From: Candidatus Gastranaerophilales bacterium
GTDB lineage: Bacteria; Cyanobacteriota; Vampirovibrionia; Gastranaerophilales; Gastranaerophilaceae
Direction of reading: 5' to 3'
Length of the DNA stretch: 64,000 bases
NCBI GenBank assembly: GCA_944324835.1
Contig: CALUXV010000005.1
Span: forward strand, 1 to 64,000
Shown: positions 17,931-27,226 of the stretch, piece by piece
Position numbering within the stretch: the first letter of the stretch is position 1
Layout: each line of letters opens with the position of its first letter
Translations under genes and position numbers: made by a program
The notes under the pieces: generated by a model
Told to the model about the DNA's origin: nothing
The model's input: only the letters and a program-made list of their open reading frames with translations
The model's database searches: none

Positions 17931-18734
17931 ATGAGAGAATTTACATTAAAAAGTACAATAACATATAAAGTGTATCGTCAAATGATTCTTCAATTTGAGG
18001 ATTTTTTAACTACTATCGGCGATATTGTAATATATGCTAAAGAAGTTATTTCTCTAATCCTTAAGCGTGAAATTAACTGGAAAGAAGTTTTGGAACAATG
18101 TGCAAGATTTGGAATAAGTTCTCTTCCAATAACACTTTCTATTGTCGGTATGTCATCTGTTATTGTTGCAATGCAAGTTGCAGGTGAAATGGTAAAACAA
18201 GGTGCCGGGAATTACGTAGGTATGCTAGTTGCGCTGCTAATCGTAAGAGAAGATGGTATTATCATGTCTGGTTTTGCCATAATATCAATGATTGGCTCCT
18301 CAATAGCCTCAGAGATTGCAACAATGCGTGTAACGGAACAAGTTGATGCAATAAAAGTTTTAAAAGTTAATCCGATAAGATATTTGTTTGTCCCGAGAGT
18401 ACTCTCTGGAGTTCTAATGATGCCGCCGGTTTTAGTAGTAGCATCAGTTGTTGGAATTGTTGGCGGCGGCATTGCCTCTCATTTAGCATCAGGGCTTTCA
18501 TACAGAGCATACTTTGAATCTGTATGGCATGGACTTTTTATGAAAGATATGAATGTAGCCCTATTAAAAGCTGTCGTATTCGGATTTACTATTGCATTAA
18601 TCAGCTGCGTCTGCGGATACACCGCTAAAGGAGGAGCAAGAGGTGTAGGAGAAGCTACAACCAAAGCAGTTGTATGGGCTTTTGTTGGTATAGTATTATG
18701 GGATTTACTGTTCTCAATAATATTTTTCTTTTAA
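17931..18734 (+). CDS. mlaE: MlaE-type lipid ABC transporter permease
   Basis: A 267-residue permease of the MlaE/TGD1 family with about five membrane helices. Typical features include the Gly/Ser-rich SMIGSSIASEIATMRVTEQVDAIKVL segment in two parts (EIATMRVTEQ and DAIKVLKVNP) and VPRVLSGVLMMPPVL. Together with the following ATPase and MCE protein it forms a lipid transporter in the inner membrane that moves phospholipid between the two membranes of Gram-negative cells, or chloroplast lipid in plants. Its gene begins the operon mlaE-F-D and apparently has a leaderless start. Confidence 0.92.
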   Translation: MREFTLKSTITYKVYRQMILQFEDFLTTIGDIVIYAKEVISLILKREINWKEVLEQCARFGISSLPITLSIVGMSSVIVAMQVAGEMVKQGAGNYVGMLVALLIVREDGIIMSGFAIISMIGSSIASEIATMRVTEQVDAIKVLKVNPIRYLFVPRVLSGVLMMPPVLVVASVVGIVGGGIASHLASGLSYRAYFESVWHGLFMKDMNVALLKAVVFGFTIALISCVCGYTAKGGARGVGEATTKAVVWAFVGIVLWDLLFSIIFFF

Positions 18735-18747
18735 AATAGGTATAGAA

Positions 18748-19467
18748 ATGGGAATTGAAGTTAAAAACTTAATAAAACGTTTTGATGAAAAAACAGTAAT
18801 TGATAATATTTCTTTCAAAGTAGATTCTGGAGAAATACTTGCAATCGTTGGTTTTAGCGGTTCTGGTAAAAGCACGGTACTAAAACTTATCTGCGGGCTT
18901 TTAGAAAAAGACTCCGGAGGAATTAAAACATCCGGGGATATTGCAATGGTATTTCAGTACTCTGCATTAATTGACTCTTTAAATGTAGCAGATAATATAT
19001 CTTTTGCCCTAAGAGAAAGAAAAGATTTAAGAAAAAAATATACAGACGTTCAAATCAGAAATATTGTTAGAGAAAAACTTGCTCTAGTCGGTTTATCAGG
19101 AGTTGAAAACAAATTTCCATCAGAATTATCCGGAGGGATGCAAAAACGTGTAAGTTTTGCACGTGCAATTGTGACAGAACCGAATATAATTCTGTATGAT
19201 GAACCAACAGCAGGGCTGGATCCGGTATCATCAACATTAATTGAAAACTATATTGTGAGTTTAAAAGAAGAAACTCACGCCGCATCTATTGTTGTAACCC
19301 ACCAAATGTCTACAATTATGAGAACTGCTGATAAAATTATTATGTTGTATAATGGTAAAGTAGTATTTACAGGAACTCCGCAAGATTTAATGCGGCAAGA
19401 TACACCATATACCAAACAATTTGTAACAGCATCTTTAGAAGGTCCGATGAAGATGCTGCAAGGATAA
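18748..19467 (+). CDS. mlaF: MlaF-type ABC transporter ATPase
   Basis: A 239-residue ABC ATPase. Walker A is GFSGSGKST, the ABC signature is LSGGMQKRVSFARAI, Walker B is IILYDEPTAGLDP and the switch His is in VVTHQMS. The match to MlaF/TGD3-type ATPases rests on the strongly conserved SGGMQKRVxxARA and on its position between the MlaE permease and an MCE-domain protein. It powers lipid transfer by the complex. Confidence 0.93.
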   Translation: MGIEVKNLIKRFDEKTVIDNISFKVDSGEILAIVGFSGSGKSTVLKLICGLLEKDSGGIKTSGDIAMVFQYSALIDSLNVADNISFALRERKDLRKKYTDVQIRNIVREKLALVGLSGVENKFPSELSGGMQKRVSFARAIVTEPNIILYDEPTAGLDPVSSTLIENYIVSLKEETHAASIVVTHQMSTIMRTADKIIMLYNGKVVFTGTPQDLMRQDTPYTKQFVTASLEGPMKMLQG

Positions 19468-19486
19468 GAAGATAAAGGAATTATAT

Positions 19487-20839
19487 ATGAAATTATCATC
19501 ATCATTTAAAGTTGGAATATTATCATTGGTTGCGCTATTGATATTTTTCTGTACTGTCCTTTGGGTTAAAGGACGTGCTTTTTCATCTGCTAAAAGAATT
19601 GAGGTACAGTTTAAAGATGTCAATGGAATGCGTCCGGGTTCAGCTGTTCAAATGATGGGGATGAGAGTCGGTCAGGTTGAAGAAATCAAGCCGGTAATAA
19701 ACGGCGAATCAAGCTATGTTCTTTTAAAATTTGTTATAACAGAACCTAATATAAAAATTCCAAAAGCATCAATGCTTTCAATACAACAATCCGGACTAAT
19801 CGGTGAGCAGTTCTTGGAAATTACACCGCCAAAAGTAAAAAGTGTATATGTCCCTGTTTATTCAAGAGAAGGATTATACAACGGCTCAGAAGTAGAAATA
19901 AAACTTGATGACAAATATTACAACGTAGGTATTGTTAAAAAAAGCCAGATTATGTCAAAAAATTTGATACCGGAAAACATGCAACCATATGTCAAAACAC
20001 CTTATGCATATAAACTTGATTATATAATCAATCTACCGGGGTTAATATTACCGGAATTTATGACCGGAGAAATTGTTTCAACAAATGATGGTTCAAAGTT
20101 AAGAATAAGACCTTGGGATAATACTCCTATTCCATACCCGCACCAAACATCATTGTATACAGTGTGTGAACCTATGAGAATTACGGACTTTTTAGATTTA
20201 CAATATCAAGCAGCAGCATCTTTAACAGAAACAAGTAAGAAAATAAACGATTTACTTGATGATGCTTTGATTACAGAGTTAAAACAATCAATTTACAATG
20301 TTAAAAAATTAACTGCGCAAGCAACAACAACTCTGGCAAAAACAGAAAAACTAATTGATGAATCAAGAGGCGATTTGGAAAAAATCATGGTTCAAGTCAA
20401 CACTGTTTCAGATGAATTTTGCAAACTTTCAGGAAATATCAATAGCATAATCGGCGATCCGCAATTTAAGCCGACACTACTTGCAACGGCAAAATCTATT
20501 AATAATCTCTGCGAAGAATTAACTCCGATATTAGGAGCAGTTGATGCGCAGCGTTTTGCACAAGACTTGAATGCTACAATGACTAATATCACGGAAATTA
20601 CAACAGCTGTTAACGCAATGACAAAAGATGAGAAATTAAAAACACAATTGACTACTACACTTGATAACCTAAATAAAGCGTTGTACAACGTATCGTTAAC
20701 TCTTGAAACTGTTAATAATCCAAAAGAAGAAGCAAATATCAAATGTATAATGCAGGATGCCGCAGTAACTGTACATAACTTACGTAAATTCTCCGATAAG
20801 TTGAATAAGAGATTCTTATTGTTCAGACTGCTATTCTAG
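19487..20839 (+). CDS. mlaD: MlaD/MCE-domain lipid-binding protein
   Basis: A 450-residue protein with one N-terminal membrane anchor (about residues 8-28) and an MCE domain (about 36-115) containing VQFKDVNGMRPGSAVQMMGMRVGQV and IQQSGLIGEQFLEI motifs (read as two segments). The region beyond ~210 is long, helical and coiled-coil-like, with repeated 'L..T...I..L' spacing, as in larger MCE proteins that bridge the periplasm. MCE proteins bind lipids in the periplasm and form hexameric rings. The AAGGAAT site lies 8 nt before the ATG. It is the third gene of the mla operon. Confidence 0.92.
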   Translation: MKLSSSFKVGILSLVALLIFFCTVLWVKGRAFSSAKRIEVQFKDVNGMRPGSAVQMMGMRVGQVEEIKPVINGESSYVLLKFVITEPNIKIPKASMLSIQQSGLIGEQFLEITPPKVKSVYVPVYSREGLYNGSEVEIKLDDKYYNVGIVKKSQIMSKNLIPENMQPYVKTPYAYKLDYIINLPGLILPEFMTGEIVSTNDGSKLRIRPWDNTPIPYPHQTSLYTVCEPMRITDFLDLQYQAAASLTETSKKINDLLDDALITELKQSIYNVKKLTAQATTTLAKTEKLIDESRGDLEKIMVQVNTVSDEFCKLSGNINSIIGDPQFKPTLLATAKSINNLCEELTPILGAVDAQRFAQDLNATMTNITEITTAVNAMTKDEKLKTQLTTTLDNLNKALYNVSLTLETVNNPKEEANIKCIMQDAAVTVHNLRKFSDKLNKRFLLFRLLF

Positions 20840-20851
20840 GGAGAAATTAAT

Positions 20852-21568
20852 ATGCAAACGATTGGTTTTTGGGGATATCCTCACCCAAAATTAATTGAAG
20901 AGACCAAAAAAGAATATCCGAATGCAGAATGGATTGATTTAGATATTGATTTTGAATATCCTGATAAAAATATACTGCCGGAATCTTATTGTAAAATAAT
21001 TAAAAATGTTATAAATAATACTGTTGCTTTAAATCCAATCAAAATCCTTGCACCTATTGGAAAAGACAAATGTGACAGCGGATGGTTTGCAGCACAGCTA
21101 TTGAAAGATATGGGCTATAACGTTGTTGAAAGTATCTTTGAAGAAAAAACCTATAAAAAAGAAATCAAAATATCTACAAGCAATCTTCCTTTGTACGATA
21201 AAATAACACAAATCACGGCAAACATTGTAGAAGATAATACGGATATTTCCCCCTACACCCAATGCGAAGCGAAATTTGGATTCTGGGGAGTTCCTCCGAA
21301 TGATTTAGAAATATTAAGATTATTTCCGAATGAAACACACGTCTACGGCTGGACAAGATGCGTAGAAGCCGGAACTCCTGCAGATATTGAACTTGAAATG
21401 TATATAGATGAAGATGTGCCGACAGTATTTTATTCTCAGGCTTTTTGTTCAAAAGCACAGCTTGCAAAATATCTTGCCGACAAATACAATGGTTTATATA
21501 TAGATATTGACGATTATGCAAACAATTCTATAAGAGCCAAAATTGAAGCATTTTTGAGGTTAAGATGA
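20852..21568 (+). CDS. Unknown protein with two GFWG repeats
   Basis: I do not recognise this 238-residue protein. It contains an internal duplication: 'GFWGxPxxxLx...xxPN' at residues 5-23 and again at 143-160, so it is probably two related domains in tandem. Five cysteines (47, 74, 138, 170, 199) are present, three in the second half, but there is no clear CxxC. No signal peptide or membrane helix. Its stop codon overlaps the ATG of the HgdC-like ATPase gene (ATGA), so the two are translationally coupled and probably act together. The gene lies 12 bp downstream of mlaD, within the same run. Confidence 0.65.
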   Translation: MQTIGFWGYPHPKLIEETKKEYPNAEWIDLDIDFEYPDKNILPESYCKIIKNVINNTVALNPIKILAPIGKDKCDSGWFAAQLLKDMGYNVVESIFEEKTYKKEIKISTSNLPLYDKITQITANIVEDNTDISPYTQCEAKFGFWGVPPNDLEILRLFPNETHVYGWTRCVEAGTPADIELEMYIDEDVPTVFYSQAFCSKAQLAKYLADKYNGLYIDIDDYANNSIRAKIEAFLRLR

Positions 21569-22251
21569 TATACTTGGATGCAGGAACAACTTATTCTAAA
21601 CTAATAACTGTCGACGAAGAATTTGACAGTAATTATCTTGTAAAACAAGAATCAAATAAAAACTATTATATAATTCCGTCATCAGAAATAAACAAACGAA
21701 CAATTAATATAAAAAAAGCATGCGGACATATGGCTAATGCAGATGAGAATGAAATAATTGCGCTTGCAAACGGATGTAAGTCATATATAGATTCAGATGC
21801 AACAATACTCGACTTAGGGAGTCGTGATGCTAAATGGATAAGATTTAAGAATAATAAATTTCATGATATGGACTGGAACACCTCCTGCGCAAGTTCAACA
21901 GGTGCTACCGTTGAAATGCTCTTAAAATTCTACAATTTAAAACGAGAAGATTTAGAATTTAATGATGATAAATTTGCAGTAACATGCGGAATTTTCGGAC
22001 TTGAAAAAATTATGGATGACATTGCAAACGGCAGTGATGCAAAATCTGCTATTGCAAAATTCGTACACGGAATAGCCTATAACGCCTGGAGTTTTGCAAA
22101 GAAACCGAAAAAAATCTATCTGTCAGGCGGTTTTTGCGAAAATAAATGTTTTGTTGATTCTCTTAAAAATTACTGTTCTGTTATTACTCTCGGCAGGTTT
22201 ATACTTTGCGAAGGCCTAATAAATTCCGATAAGGAACTCCTTCATGTCTAA
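21565..22251 (+). CDS. ASKHA ATPase of the HgdC/BadFG activator type
   Basis: A 228-residue protein of the BcrA/BadF/BadG/HgdC superfamily, related to activators of 2-hydroxyacyl-CoA dehydratases. Phosphate loops DAGTTYSK and LDLGSRDAK, and the adenosine motif YLSGGFCENK, are visible. Both cysteines that would bind the intersubunit [4Fe-4S] cluster are kept: Cys108 in NTSCASSTGATVE and Cys141 in VTCGIFGLEKI. This argues for a working ATP-driven electron-transfer activator. No dehydratase subunits are nearby; the coupled partner is the GFWG-repeat protein. Related activator-like ATPases also occur fused to or near other reductases, so the target is unknown. Confidence 0.75.
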   Translation: MIYLDAGTTYSKLITVDEEFDSNYLVKQESNKNYYIIPSSEINKRTINIKKACGHMANADENEIIALANGCKSYIDSDATILDLGSRDAKWIRFKNNKFHDMDWNTSCASSTGATVEMLLKFYNLKREDLEFNDDKFAVTCGIFGLEKIMDDIANGSDAKSAIAKFVHGIAYNAWSFAKKPKKIYLSGGFCENKCFVDSLKNYCSVITLGRFILCEGLINSDKELLHV

Positions 22252-22591
22252 TAAGTTTATCGGTAAAAACGGTGAAGATATCGCCTGCGAATATTTACAA
22301 AAACTGGGGTACAAGATTATTGACAGAAACGTCCATTTTTCAAGATATTGTGAACTTGATATAATTGCTTTAGATAAATCAGGAGTACTTGCTGCAGTCG
22401 AAGTTAAAACAAGAAAAACTGATATTTGCGGGAATCCTCTGGAAGCAATAACTCAAAAAAAATATAAAAATATAAAACTTGGGCTTTATAATTACTTAAA
22501 AGAGCACCCTGAGTATAAAAAGTTTAGAATTGATGCTATTTCAATAATATTAACACCTGCATTGAGTATAAATCATATTAAAAACATCTGA
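22244..22591 (+). CDS. yraN: YraN/UPF0102-family nuclease-like protein
   Basis: A 115-residue member of the UPF0102 (YraN) family with a restriction-endonuclease-like fold. Key features are GKNGEDIACEYLQKLGYKI at the N terminus, ELDIIALDK and AVEVKTRK, i.e. the E-x-D...ExK catalytic pattern. The cellular role of the family is unsettled. The gene overlaps the end of the HgdC-like ATPase gene by 8 nt and ends the long plus-strand run that began at mlaE. Confidence 0.88.
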   Translation: MSNKFIGKNGEDIACEYLQKLGYKIIDRNVHFSRYCELDIIALDKSGVLAAVEVKTRKTDICGNPLEAITQKKYKNIKLGLYNYLKEHPEYKKFRIDAISIILTPALSINHIKNI

Positions 22592-22604
22592 TAATTATCA
22601 TACA

Positions 22605-23060
22605 CTAAGTTTCTTTATCAAGATGACTACACACATGAACAATTCCGGTATAAATAGCATGAGCAGCTAACCCGGCAACACCAATCAATGCTTTTTTACC
22701 CTTTAATCCTAATGCAAGCATAGAAGAAGCAAGAGGTATCGAGTGATCAGTCAACATATCCCAAAAGCCATGAATATATCCGGCCGTTGAATTCCAGGCT
22801 CCTCTGATTCTGTCGTCAAGCTCCCATTCGAAAAGTTTTTCTTTCATTTTAGCTGTTGACTCACTTTTATTAGTTAAATACTGAGTATTATTAAAATATC
22901 TTAGTCCTGCTTCTGCATTTTTTTCATTTTTATGTTCTTCAGCAATTAATTTTCCATGAGCATGAGAATCACGCAAAACTGTATACAAAGCTAAACCGCC
23001 TGCAGTTTTACTTAATATGCCTATCGGGGTAATATTTTTTAATATTGAAGGCATTTTCAT
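22605..23060 (-). CDS. Unknown small membrane-associated protein
   Basis: I do not recognise this 151-residue protein. It has a hydrophobic N-terminal segment (about residues 10-28), a charged middle with a Trp/Glu-rich helix (FEWELDDRIRGAW), and a Gly/Ala/Leu-rich C-terminal segment long enough for one or two membrane helices (residues ~105-140). It overlaps the preceding minus-strand gene by 4 nt, so the pair is coupled. Several His residues are spread through the sequence without an obvious motif. Confidence 0.55.
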   Translation of the reverse strand: MKMPSILKNITPIGILSKTAGGLALYTVLRDSHAHGKLIAEEHKNEKNAEAGLRYFNNTQYLTNKSESTAKMKEKLFEWELDDRIRGAWNSTAGYIHGFWDMLTDHSIPLASSMLALGLKGKKALIGVAGLAAHAIYTGIVHVCSHLDKET

Positions 23061-23722
23061 GGCTCAATTATTCCTTGACTTGTATTACTATTTGCCGGCA
23101 CATCAACCAATTTGGTTGGTGATGACATTTTTAGTAAAATATTTGCAGCAGTTGCGGCATCAGCACCATTTCTAGATTTATCATTTTGAGCAATATTTGA
23201 TAATATTTTAACAGTATTATCATTTCCTTGTGCCAATTGAGTTTCAAGAGCTGTTAATGCTGTAGCCTTTACTTTATGACAGGTTGGGTCTTGAAGCATT
23301 TTATTAATCAAAGCATTCAATGCGGCATCATTATATCTTGTTCTATCTTCATCAAGCCGTTTCAAAACTTCTTGTGCAGCAAATTTTCTCATATCTTCTG
23401 AAGGGCTGTTAAGATACTGTTCAAGATTTTTTATATATTGATCCGTTAAAACCTGTACACGTTTTTTCTTTGTATTTTGAGTCGGTTGAGGTCCCATATA
23501 AGGTGGATACATTGGATAAGGAGGGAAACCGCCCCAATTATTCACATAATAATTTCCAGGATAACATTGACCGCATTGACAACCATTATTAGGTTCCATA
23601 GTACATTGAGGAGGAGTATGTAATAATGGTGAATCAGGCGGCAATTTTGTCGGGTCAATTACATTACATGTAATATTAACACCTGAATAACTTGGATATT
23701 TATTATTGATAGAATTATCCAT
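23057..23722 (-). CDS. HEAT-like repeat protein with Cys-rich and Pro/Tyr-rich N terminus
   Basis: I do not recognise this 221-residue protein. The N-terminal ~85 residues are low in structure: a Cys cluster (GCQCGQC) followed by a Pro/Tyr/Gly-rich tract. Residues ~95-205 form alpha-helical repeats resembling HEAT/armadillo units ('MRKFAAQEVLKRL', 'VKATALTALETQL'). The combination suggests a protein-binding adaptor. No signal peptide is present. It leads a two-gene minus-strand unit with the small membrane protein at 22605. Upstream, 152 bp separate it from a divergent gene. Confidence 0.6.
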   Translation of the reverse strand: MDNSINNKYPSYSGVNITCNVIDPTKLPPDSPLLHTPPQCTMEPNNGCQCGQCYPGNYYVNNWGGFPPYPMYPPYMGPQPTQNTKKKRVQVLTDQYIKNLEQYLNSPSEDMRKFAAQEVLKRLDEDRTRYNDAALNALINKMLQDPTCHKVKATALTALETQLAQGNDNTVKILSNIAQNDKSRNGADAATAANILLKMSSPTKLVDVPANSNTSQGIIEP

Positions 23723-23874
23723 ACACTTAACCTTTCAAGTATATAAAGTCAATTTTTTCTAAAAAATTGCTAAATTGTAACTTTATGTAAAGTTTTTACT
23801 TAACAATAGCAAATTTTTCTTTCACAAGTTTTACAATAAATGTGCAGTGTTATGAAAAGGAGTGTTAGTTAGAT

Positions 23875-24870
23875 ATGAAAATGACAGTATCAGTCAATGA
23901 AAGTAGCGGAATACCTTACGTTCAATATGGAACTGACAGACAAAAAGCTAAAGCAACAAAGTTTGTAAATGCCGATAATAGAGAACTTACAAAACTTGCA
24001 TATAATATTAATGACCGTAAATACCGTGATAATAAGTTTGCTAAAAATATAGTAAGAGTTACAGCAGCGCTTCCTTTAATCGGAGCAGCCGTAGTCGCAG
24101 CAACCACTAAGGGAAAAGTATCTACAAGAACTATTGCAGGAGCAAAATCATTTATTAAAACTGCAGGAGCTATGGCAGTAGGTGTTGGAGTTATAAAAGC
24201 TAATAACAAAATTGCGGATAATAGTCCTAAAGTAAAAAGAGCAGAACGCAAACATCCTATTTTAACACTTGCCGGATTAACAGCATTCGCAACTGCTTCT
24301 GTTACAGCTTTAGCTGCAGGAGCTGCAAAAGTATCGCCTAAAGCTGCTGAAAAATTAGTTTCATTAGGTAAGAGAATTAAACTTGACAAATTCGCTCAAA
24401 AATTAGATAAAGCTCCTGAAGCTATTAGAAAAGTTGCTTCAAATATCAAACAACAAGTTTCTTTACCGAAAGGAGTTAAAGAAAACTTATCTAAAATCGC
24501 TAAAAATATTAAAGTTCCTCAAATATTAAAAGATGGTTACTCCCAAATTGCTAATGCAAAATCAACCAAGGCAGTTCTTAATACAATGAAAAAAGCAGGA
24601 AGTGCAATGCTTAGAAACCCTGTAACAACCGCTTCTGCAGTAATTGGAGCCGCAATCGTTGGACACGTTGTAAAAAAATCAGTTGAAACAGCGCAAACAA
24701 AAACTAAATTAAAAGAAGCACAATTAAAAACAGCAAATCAACTAATTGATGCATACTCAAAAGAAAATGAATCTTTAAAAATGGCAAATGCAAAAGCCGC
24801 TGATGCACTTGAAAAAAGCCAAGCAGTTGTTGCAGAAGACAAAGTAGACGAAAGTACTGACGCAGAATAA
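23875..24870 (+). CDS. Ala/Lys-rich membrane protein, unknown, lineage-type architecture
   Basis: I do not recognise this 331-residue protein. After a polar N terminus with YVQYGTDRQK, there are at least three to four Gly/Ala-rich hydrophobic segments (around residues 65-85, 95-118, 128-148 and 245-263), separated by very basic Lys-rich stretches, and a C-terminal coiled coil. The amphipathic Lys/Val/Ala repeats resemble membrane-shaping or pore-associated helices, but there is no recognisable domain. Architecture and N terminus parallel the smaller protein at 11855. A GGAG site lies 12 nt upstream; an in-frame ATG two codons later is also possible. It ends at a strong terminator. Confidence 0.6.
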   Translation: MKMTVSVNESSGIPYVQYGTDRQKAKATKFVNADNRELTKLAYNINDRKYRDNKFAKNIVRVTAALPLIGAAVVAATTKGKVSTRTIAGAKSFIKTAGAMAVGVGVIKANNKIADNSPKVKRAERKHPILTLAGLTAFATASVTALAAGAAKVSPKAAEKLVSLGKRIKLDKFAQKLDKAPEAIRKVASNIKQQVSLPKGVKENLSKIAKNIKVPQILKDGYSQIANAKSTKAVLNTMKKAGSAMLRNPVTTASAVIGAAIVGHVVKKSVETAQTKTKLKEAQLKTANQLIDAYSKENESLKMANAKAADALEKSQAVVAEDKVDESTDAE

Positions 24871-24892
24871 TAGATAAAACAAATTATGTATA

Positions 24893-24928
24893 AAAAGAAC
24901 CTTCAAATTAATTTTTGAGGGTTCTTTT
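24893..24928 (+). terminator. Intrinsic terminator before radA
   Basis: AAAGAACC (24894-24901) and the next six bases pair with 24914-24927 (one G-U pair), giving a 14-bp stem with a 6-base loop followed by TTTTGTTAT. It ends the 23875 transcript. The radA promoter begins only a few bases later, so the T-tract merges with the radA -10 region. Confidence 0.8.
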
Positions 24929-24932
24929 GTTA

Positions 24933-24938
24933 TATAAT
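24933..24938 (+). promoter_or_regulatory. -10 box for a leaderless radA transcript
   Basis: A consensus TATAAT ends 6 nt before the ATG at 24945. No Shine-Dalgarno site is present between; the only upstream sequence is the preceding terminator. No convincing -35 is seen. Confidence 0.55.
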
Positions 24939-24944
24939 GATAAT

Positions 24945-26318
24945 ATGGCAAAAGTAAAAACAAAATTTGTGTGTCAACAATGTGGTTATGAAACAGCACG
25001 TTATATGGGTAAATGTCCTGAATGCGGTAGCTGGGAATCGTTTGTAGAAGAAACCATCACACAAGAAATTTCTTCAAAAAACAATCGTACGGTTATAGAT
25101 ATTATGCCGCCGACTCAGATTAACAAGATTAAAGTAGGGGCAGAAATCAGAATCCCGACAAATATTTCTGAATTTGACAGAGTGCTAGGCGGCGGACTTG
25201 TTCAAGGTTCTCTTATTTTGATTGCAGGTGATCCCGGGATAGGTAAATCGACCCTTCTTTTGCAATCAAGCGGTGAGTTGTGCAAACAGAATAAAAAAGT
25301 TCTTTATATATCTGCAGAAGAATCAGCAAGCCAAATTAAACTAAGGGCTGATAGGCTGCAAATAACACATGACAACCTGTATATTTACCCCCAAACAAAT
25401 TTTGATTCAATTAAACATCAAATAATAAACGAAAGACCTGATGTAGTAGTCGTAGATAGTATTCAGGCAATTTATTCTTCTGATGTTCAAAGTACTGCAG
25501 GAAGCGTTTCGCAGATTAGAGAATGCTGTAACGCTCTGATGCAGCTTGCAAAACAAGAAAATATTACAATCATTGTTGTCGGGCACGTAACCAAAGAAGG
25601 CAATATTGCAGGGCCGAAAGTTCTGGAACATATGGTAGATACCGTTATTCAGTTTGAAGGTGACAAATACAAGTCCTACAGAATACTAAGAGCAGTTAAA
25701 AACAGATTTGGAAATACTTCTGAAGTCGGTATTTTTGAAATGTGTGAAAAAGGACTCAAGGAAGTTGTTAATCCCAGTGAACTCTTTTTAAAAGAATACA
25801 ATCAGTCGCAGGCAACAGGCAGTGTAATAATCGTGACAAACGAAGGTACACGTCCTATGCTTGTAGAAATTCAGGCATTAGTCGGGACAACACCATATCC
25901 GACACCAAGAAGGGTTACAAACGGAGTCGATTTAAGCCGTGTTCTGCAAATACTTGCAGTGTTAGAAAAAAGAGTCGGTTTGAATCTTTCTAAACAAGAC
26001 GTATATGTAAATGTCATAGGCGGGATTGATATTCAGGAACCGGCGGCCGATTTAGGGATTGCTCTTGCTGTTGCAACATGTGCAAGAGATGTTGTAATTG
26101 ATGCACATACGGCAATTGTAGGTGAAGTCGGATTATCAGGAGAAATCAGAGCCGTAAATAACATTGAAAAAAGAATAAAAGAAGTTCAAAAACTCGGGTT
26201 CAAAAAAATAATTATCCCTAAATCAAACAAAGTTGATGAAAAGTTTGAAGGAATACAGATAGTTAGAGTAGCTAAAATAATTGAAGCTATCAGTGCATGT
26301 ATTACTGTAAATACTTAG
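24945..26318 (+). CDS. radA: DNA repair protein RadA
   Basis: A 457-residue RecA-related helicase/branch-migration factor in recombinational repair. The N-terminal zinc finger is CQQCGYET...CPECGSW; Walker A is AGDPGIGKST; the RadA-specific KNRFG motif is present (VKNRFGNTSEVG), and the C-terminal Lon-like domain contains DLGIALAVATCARD. The frame remains open upstream, but the start at 24945 (MAKVKTKFVCQQCG) fits the family N terminus. Its 3' end overlaps the convergent glycosyltransferase gene by 17 bp. Confidence 0.96.
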   Translation: MAKVKTKFVCQQCGYETARYMGKCPECGSWESFVEETITQEISSKNNRTVIDIMPPTQINKIKVGAEIRIPTNISEFDRVLGGGLVQGSLILIAGDPGIGKSTLLLQSSGELCKQNKKVLYISAEESASQIKLRADRLQITHDNLYIYPQTNFDSIKHQIINERPDVVVVDSIQAIYSSDVQSTAGSVSQIRECCNALMQLAKQENITIIVVGHVTKEGNIAGPKVLEHMVDTVIQFEGDKYKSYRILRAVKNRFGNTSEVGIFEMCEKGLKEVVNPSELFLKEYNQSQATGSVIIVTNEGTRPMLVEIQALVGTTPYPTPRRVTNGVDLSRVLQILAVLEKRVGLNLSKQDVYVNVIGGIDIQEPAADLGIALAVATCARDVVIDAHTAIVGEVGLSGEIRAVNNIEKRIKEVQKLGFKKIIIPKSNKVDEKFEGIQIVRVAKIIEAISACITVNT

Positions 26319-27219
26319 ATTTTAGATTCTCAAATTTTTCTTCTCTTATATACGGCTTAAATTCTTCAATAAATTCCGCACGTTGATTTTCCGGAATATG
26401 CGGAAAGTGGATTAGAAATGTCAGAAAAATATAATCTTCATAATAATTCTCGTATTTATTCCAGAATCCGTTATCAATCAATATTTCTTTTAAATCTTTA
26501 AAAGAATCAAAAATATCAAAATGAGCGTTGGAAATACCGGTGGAAATTGATTCTCCGTGTACATTATAGTTGTATAGAACATCTTTTATGCATACAAAAC
26601 GTTTAAAGAACAGGTGAGTATTAACATTAAAACAGGTATCTTCCTGCATACGGCAAAGAGGGAATTTTATATGATGTTCTTTAATAACAGAGGTTTTATA
26701 AATTTTGTTCCAAATAGGCCCGGAAAACAAAGATATAATATTTGCCTTAATGTCTTCAATATACATAGGGATATCATAATAAAAAATCCTTTTCCCTATT
26801 CTTATATTCATTGCCTCAACCAGTTGAGATTGTTGATACATATTGGTTGCAGTATAAATCACCTTATAGTTGGAGTGAACGCAGTCAACATTATTTTTAG
26901 TTGCGGCATTATATAACTTTTCATACATAACAGGCTCGATTATATCATCCGCATCAACAAATCCGATAAATTCATCTGTAGCGGCATCTATACCTTTATT
27001 TCTTGCTATTCCCTGACCGCTGTTTGTCTGAGATATTACTTTTATTCTTGAATCTTTTTGTGCGTATTCCCGCAAAATTTCGGGAGAATTGTCGACAGAG
27101 CCGTCATCAACGCATATAATTTCAATATCGTTAAGTGTTTGGTTCGTAATCGAATCCAAACACGCTTTAAGAGTTTTTCCCGCATTGTATACGGGTATAA
27201 TAACTGAAACTTTCCCCAT
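26302..27219 (-). CDS. Family 2 glycosyltransferase
   Basis: A 305-residue GT-A fold glycosyltransferase. VSVIIPVYNAGKTL with ICVDDGSVDNSPEI forms the nucleotide-sugar site, and FVDADDII is the metal-binding DxD region. The C-terminal half resembles enzymes that add sugars to surface polysaccharide or lipopolysaccharide. No membrane segment. It is a single-gene minus-strand unit with a promoter placed at its start codon, not part of a polysaccharide cluster. The acceptor is unknown. Confidence 0.88.
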   Translation of the reverse strand: MGKVSVIIPVYNAGKTLKACLDSITNQTLNDIEIICVDDGSVDNSPEILREYAQKDSRIKVISQTNSGQGIARNKGIDAATDEFIGFVDADDIIEPVMYEKLYNAATKNNVDCVHSNYKVIYTATNMYQQSQLVEAMNIRIGKRIFYYDIPMYIEDIKANIISLFSGPIWNKIYKTSVIKEHHIKFPLCRMQEDTCFNVNTHLFFKRFVCIKDVLYNYNVHGESISTGISNAHFDIFDSFKDLKEILIDNGFWNKYENYYEDYIFLTFLIHFPHIPENQRAEFIEEFKPYIREEKFENLKSKYLQ

Positions 27220-27226
27220 ACAAAAC

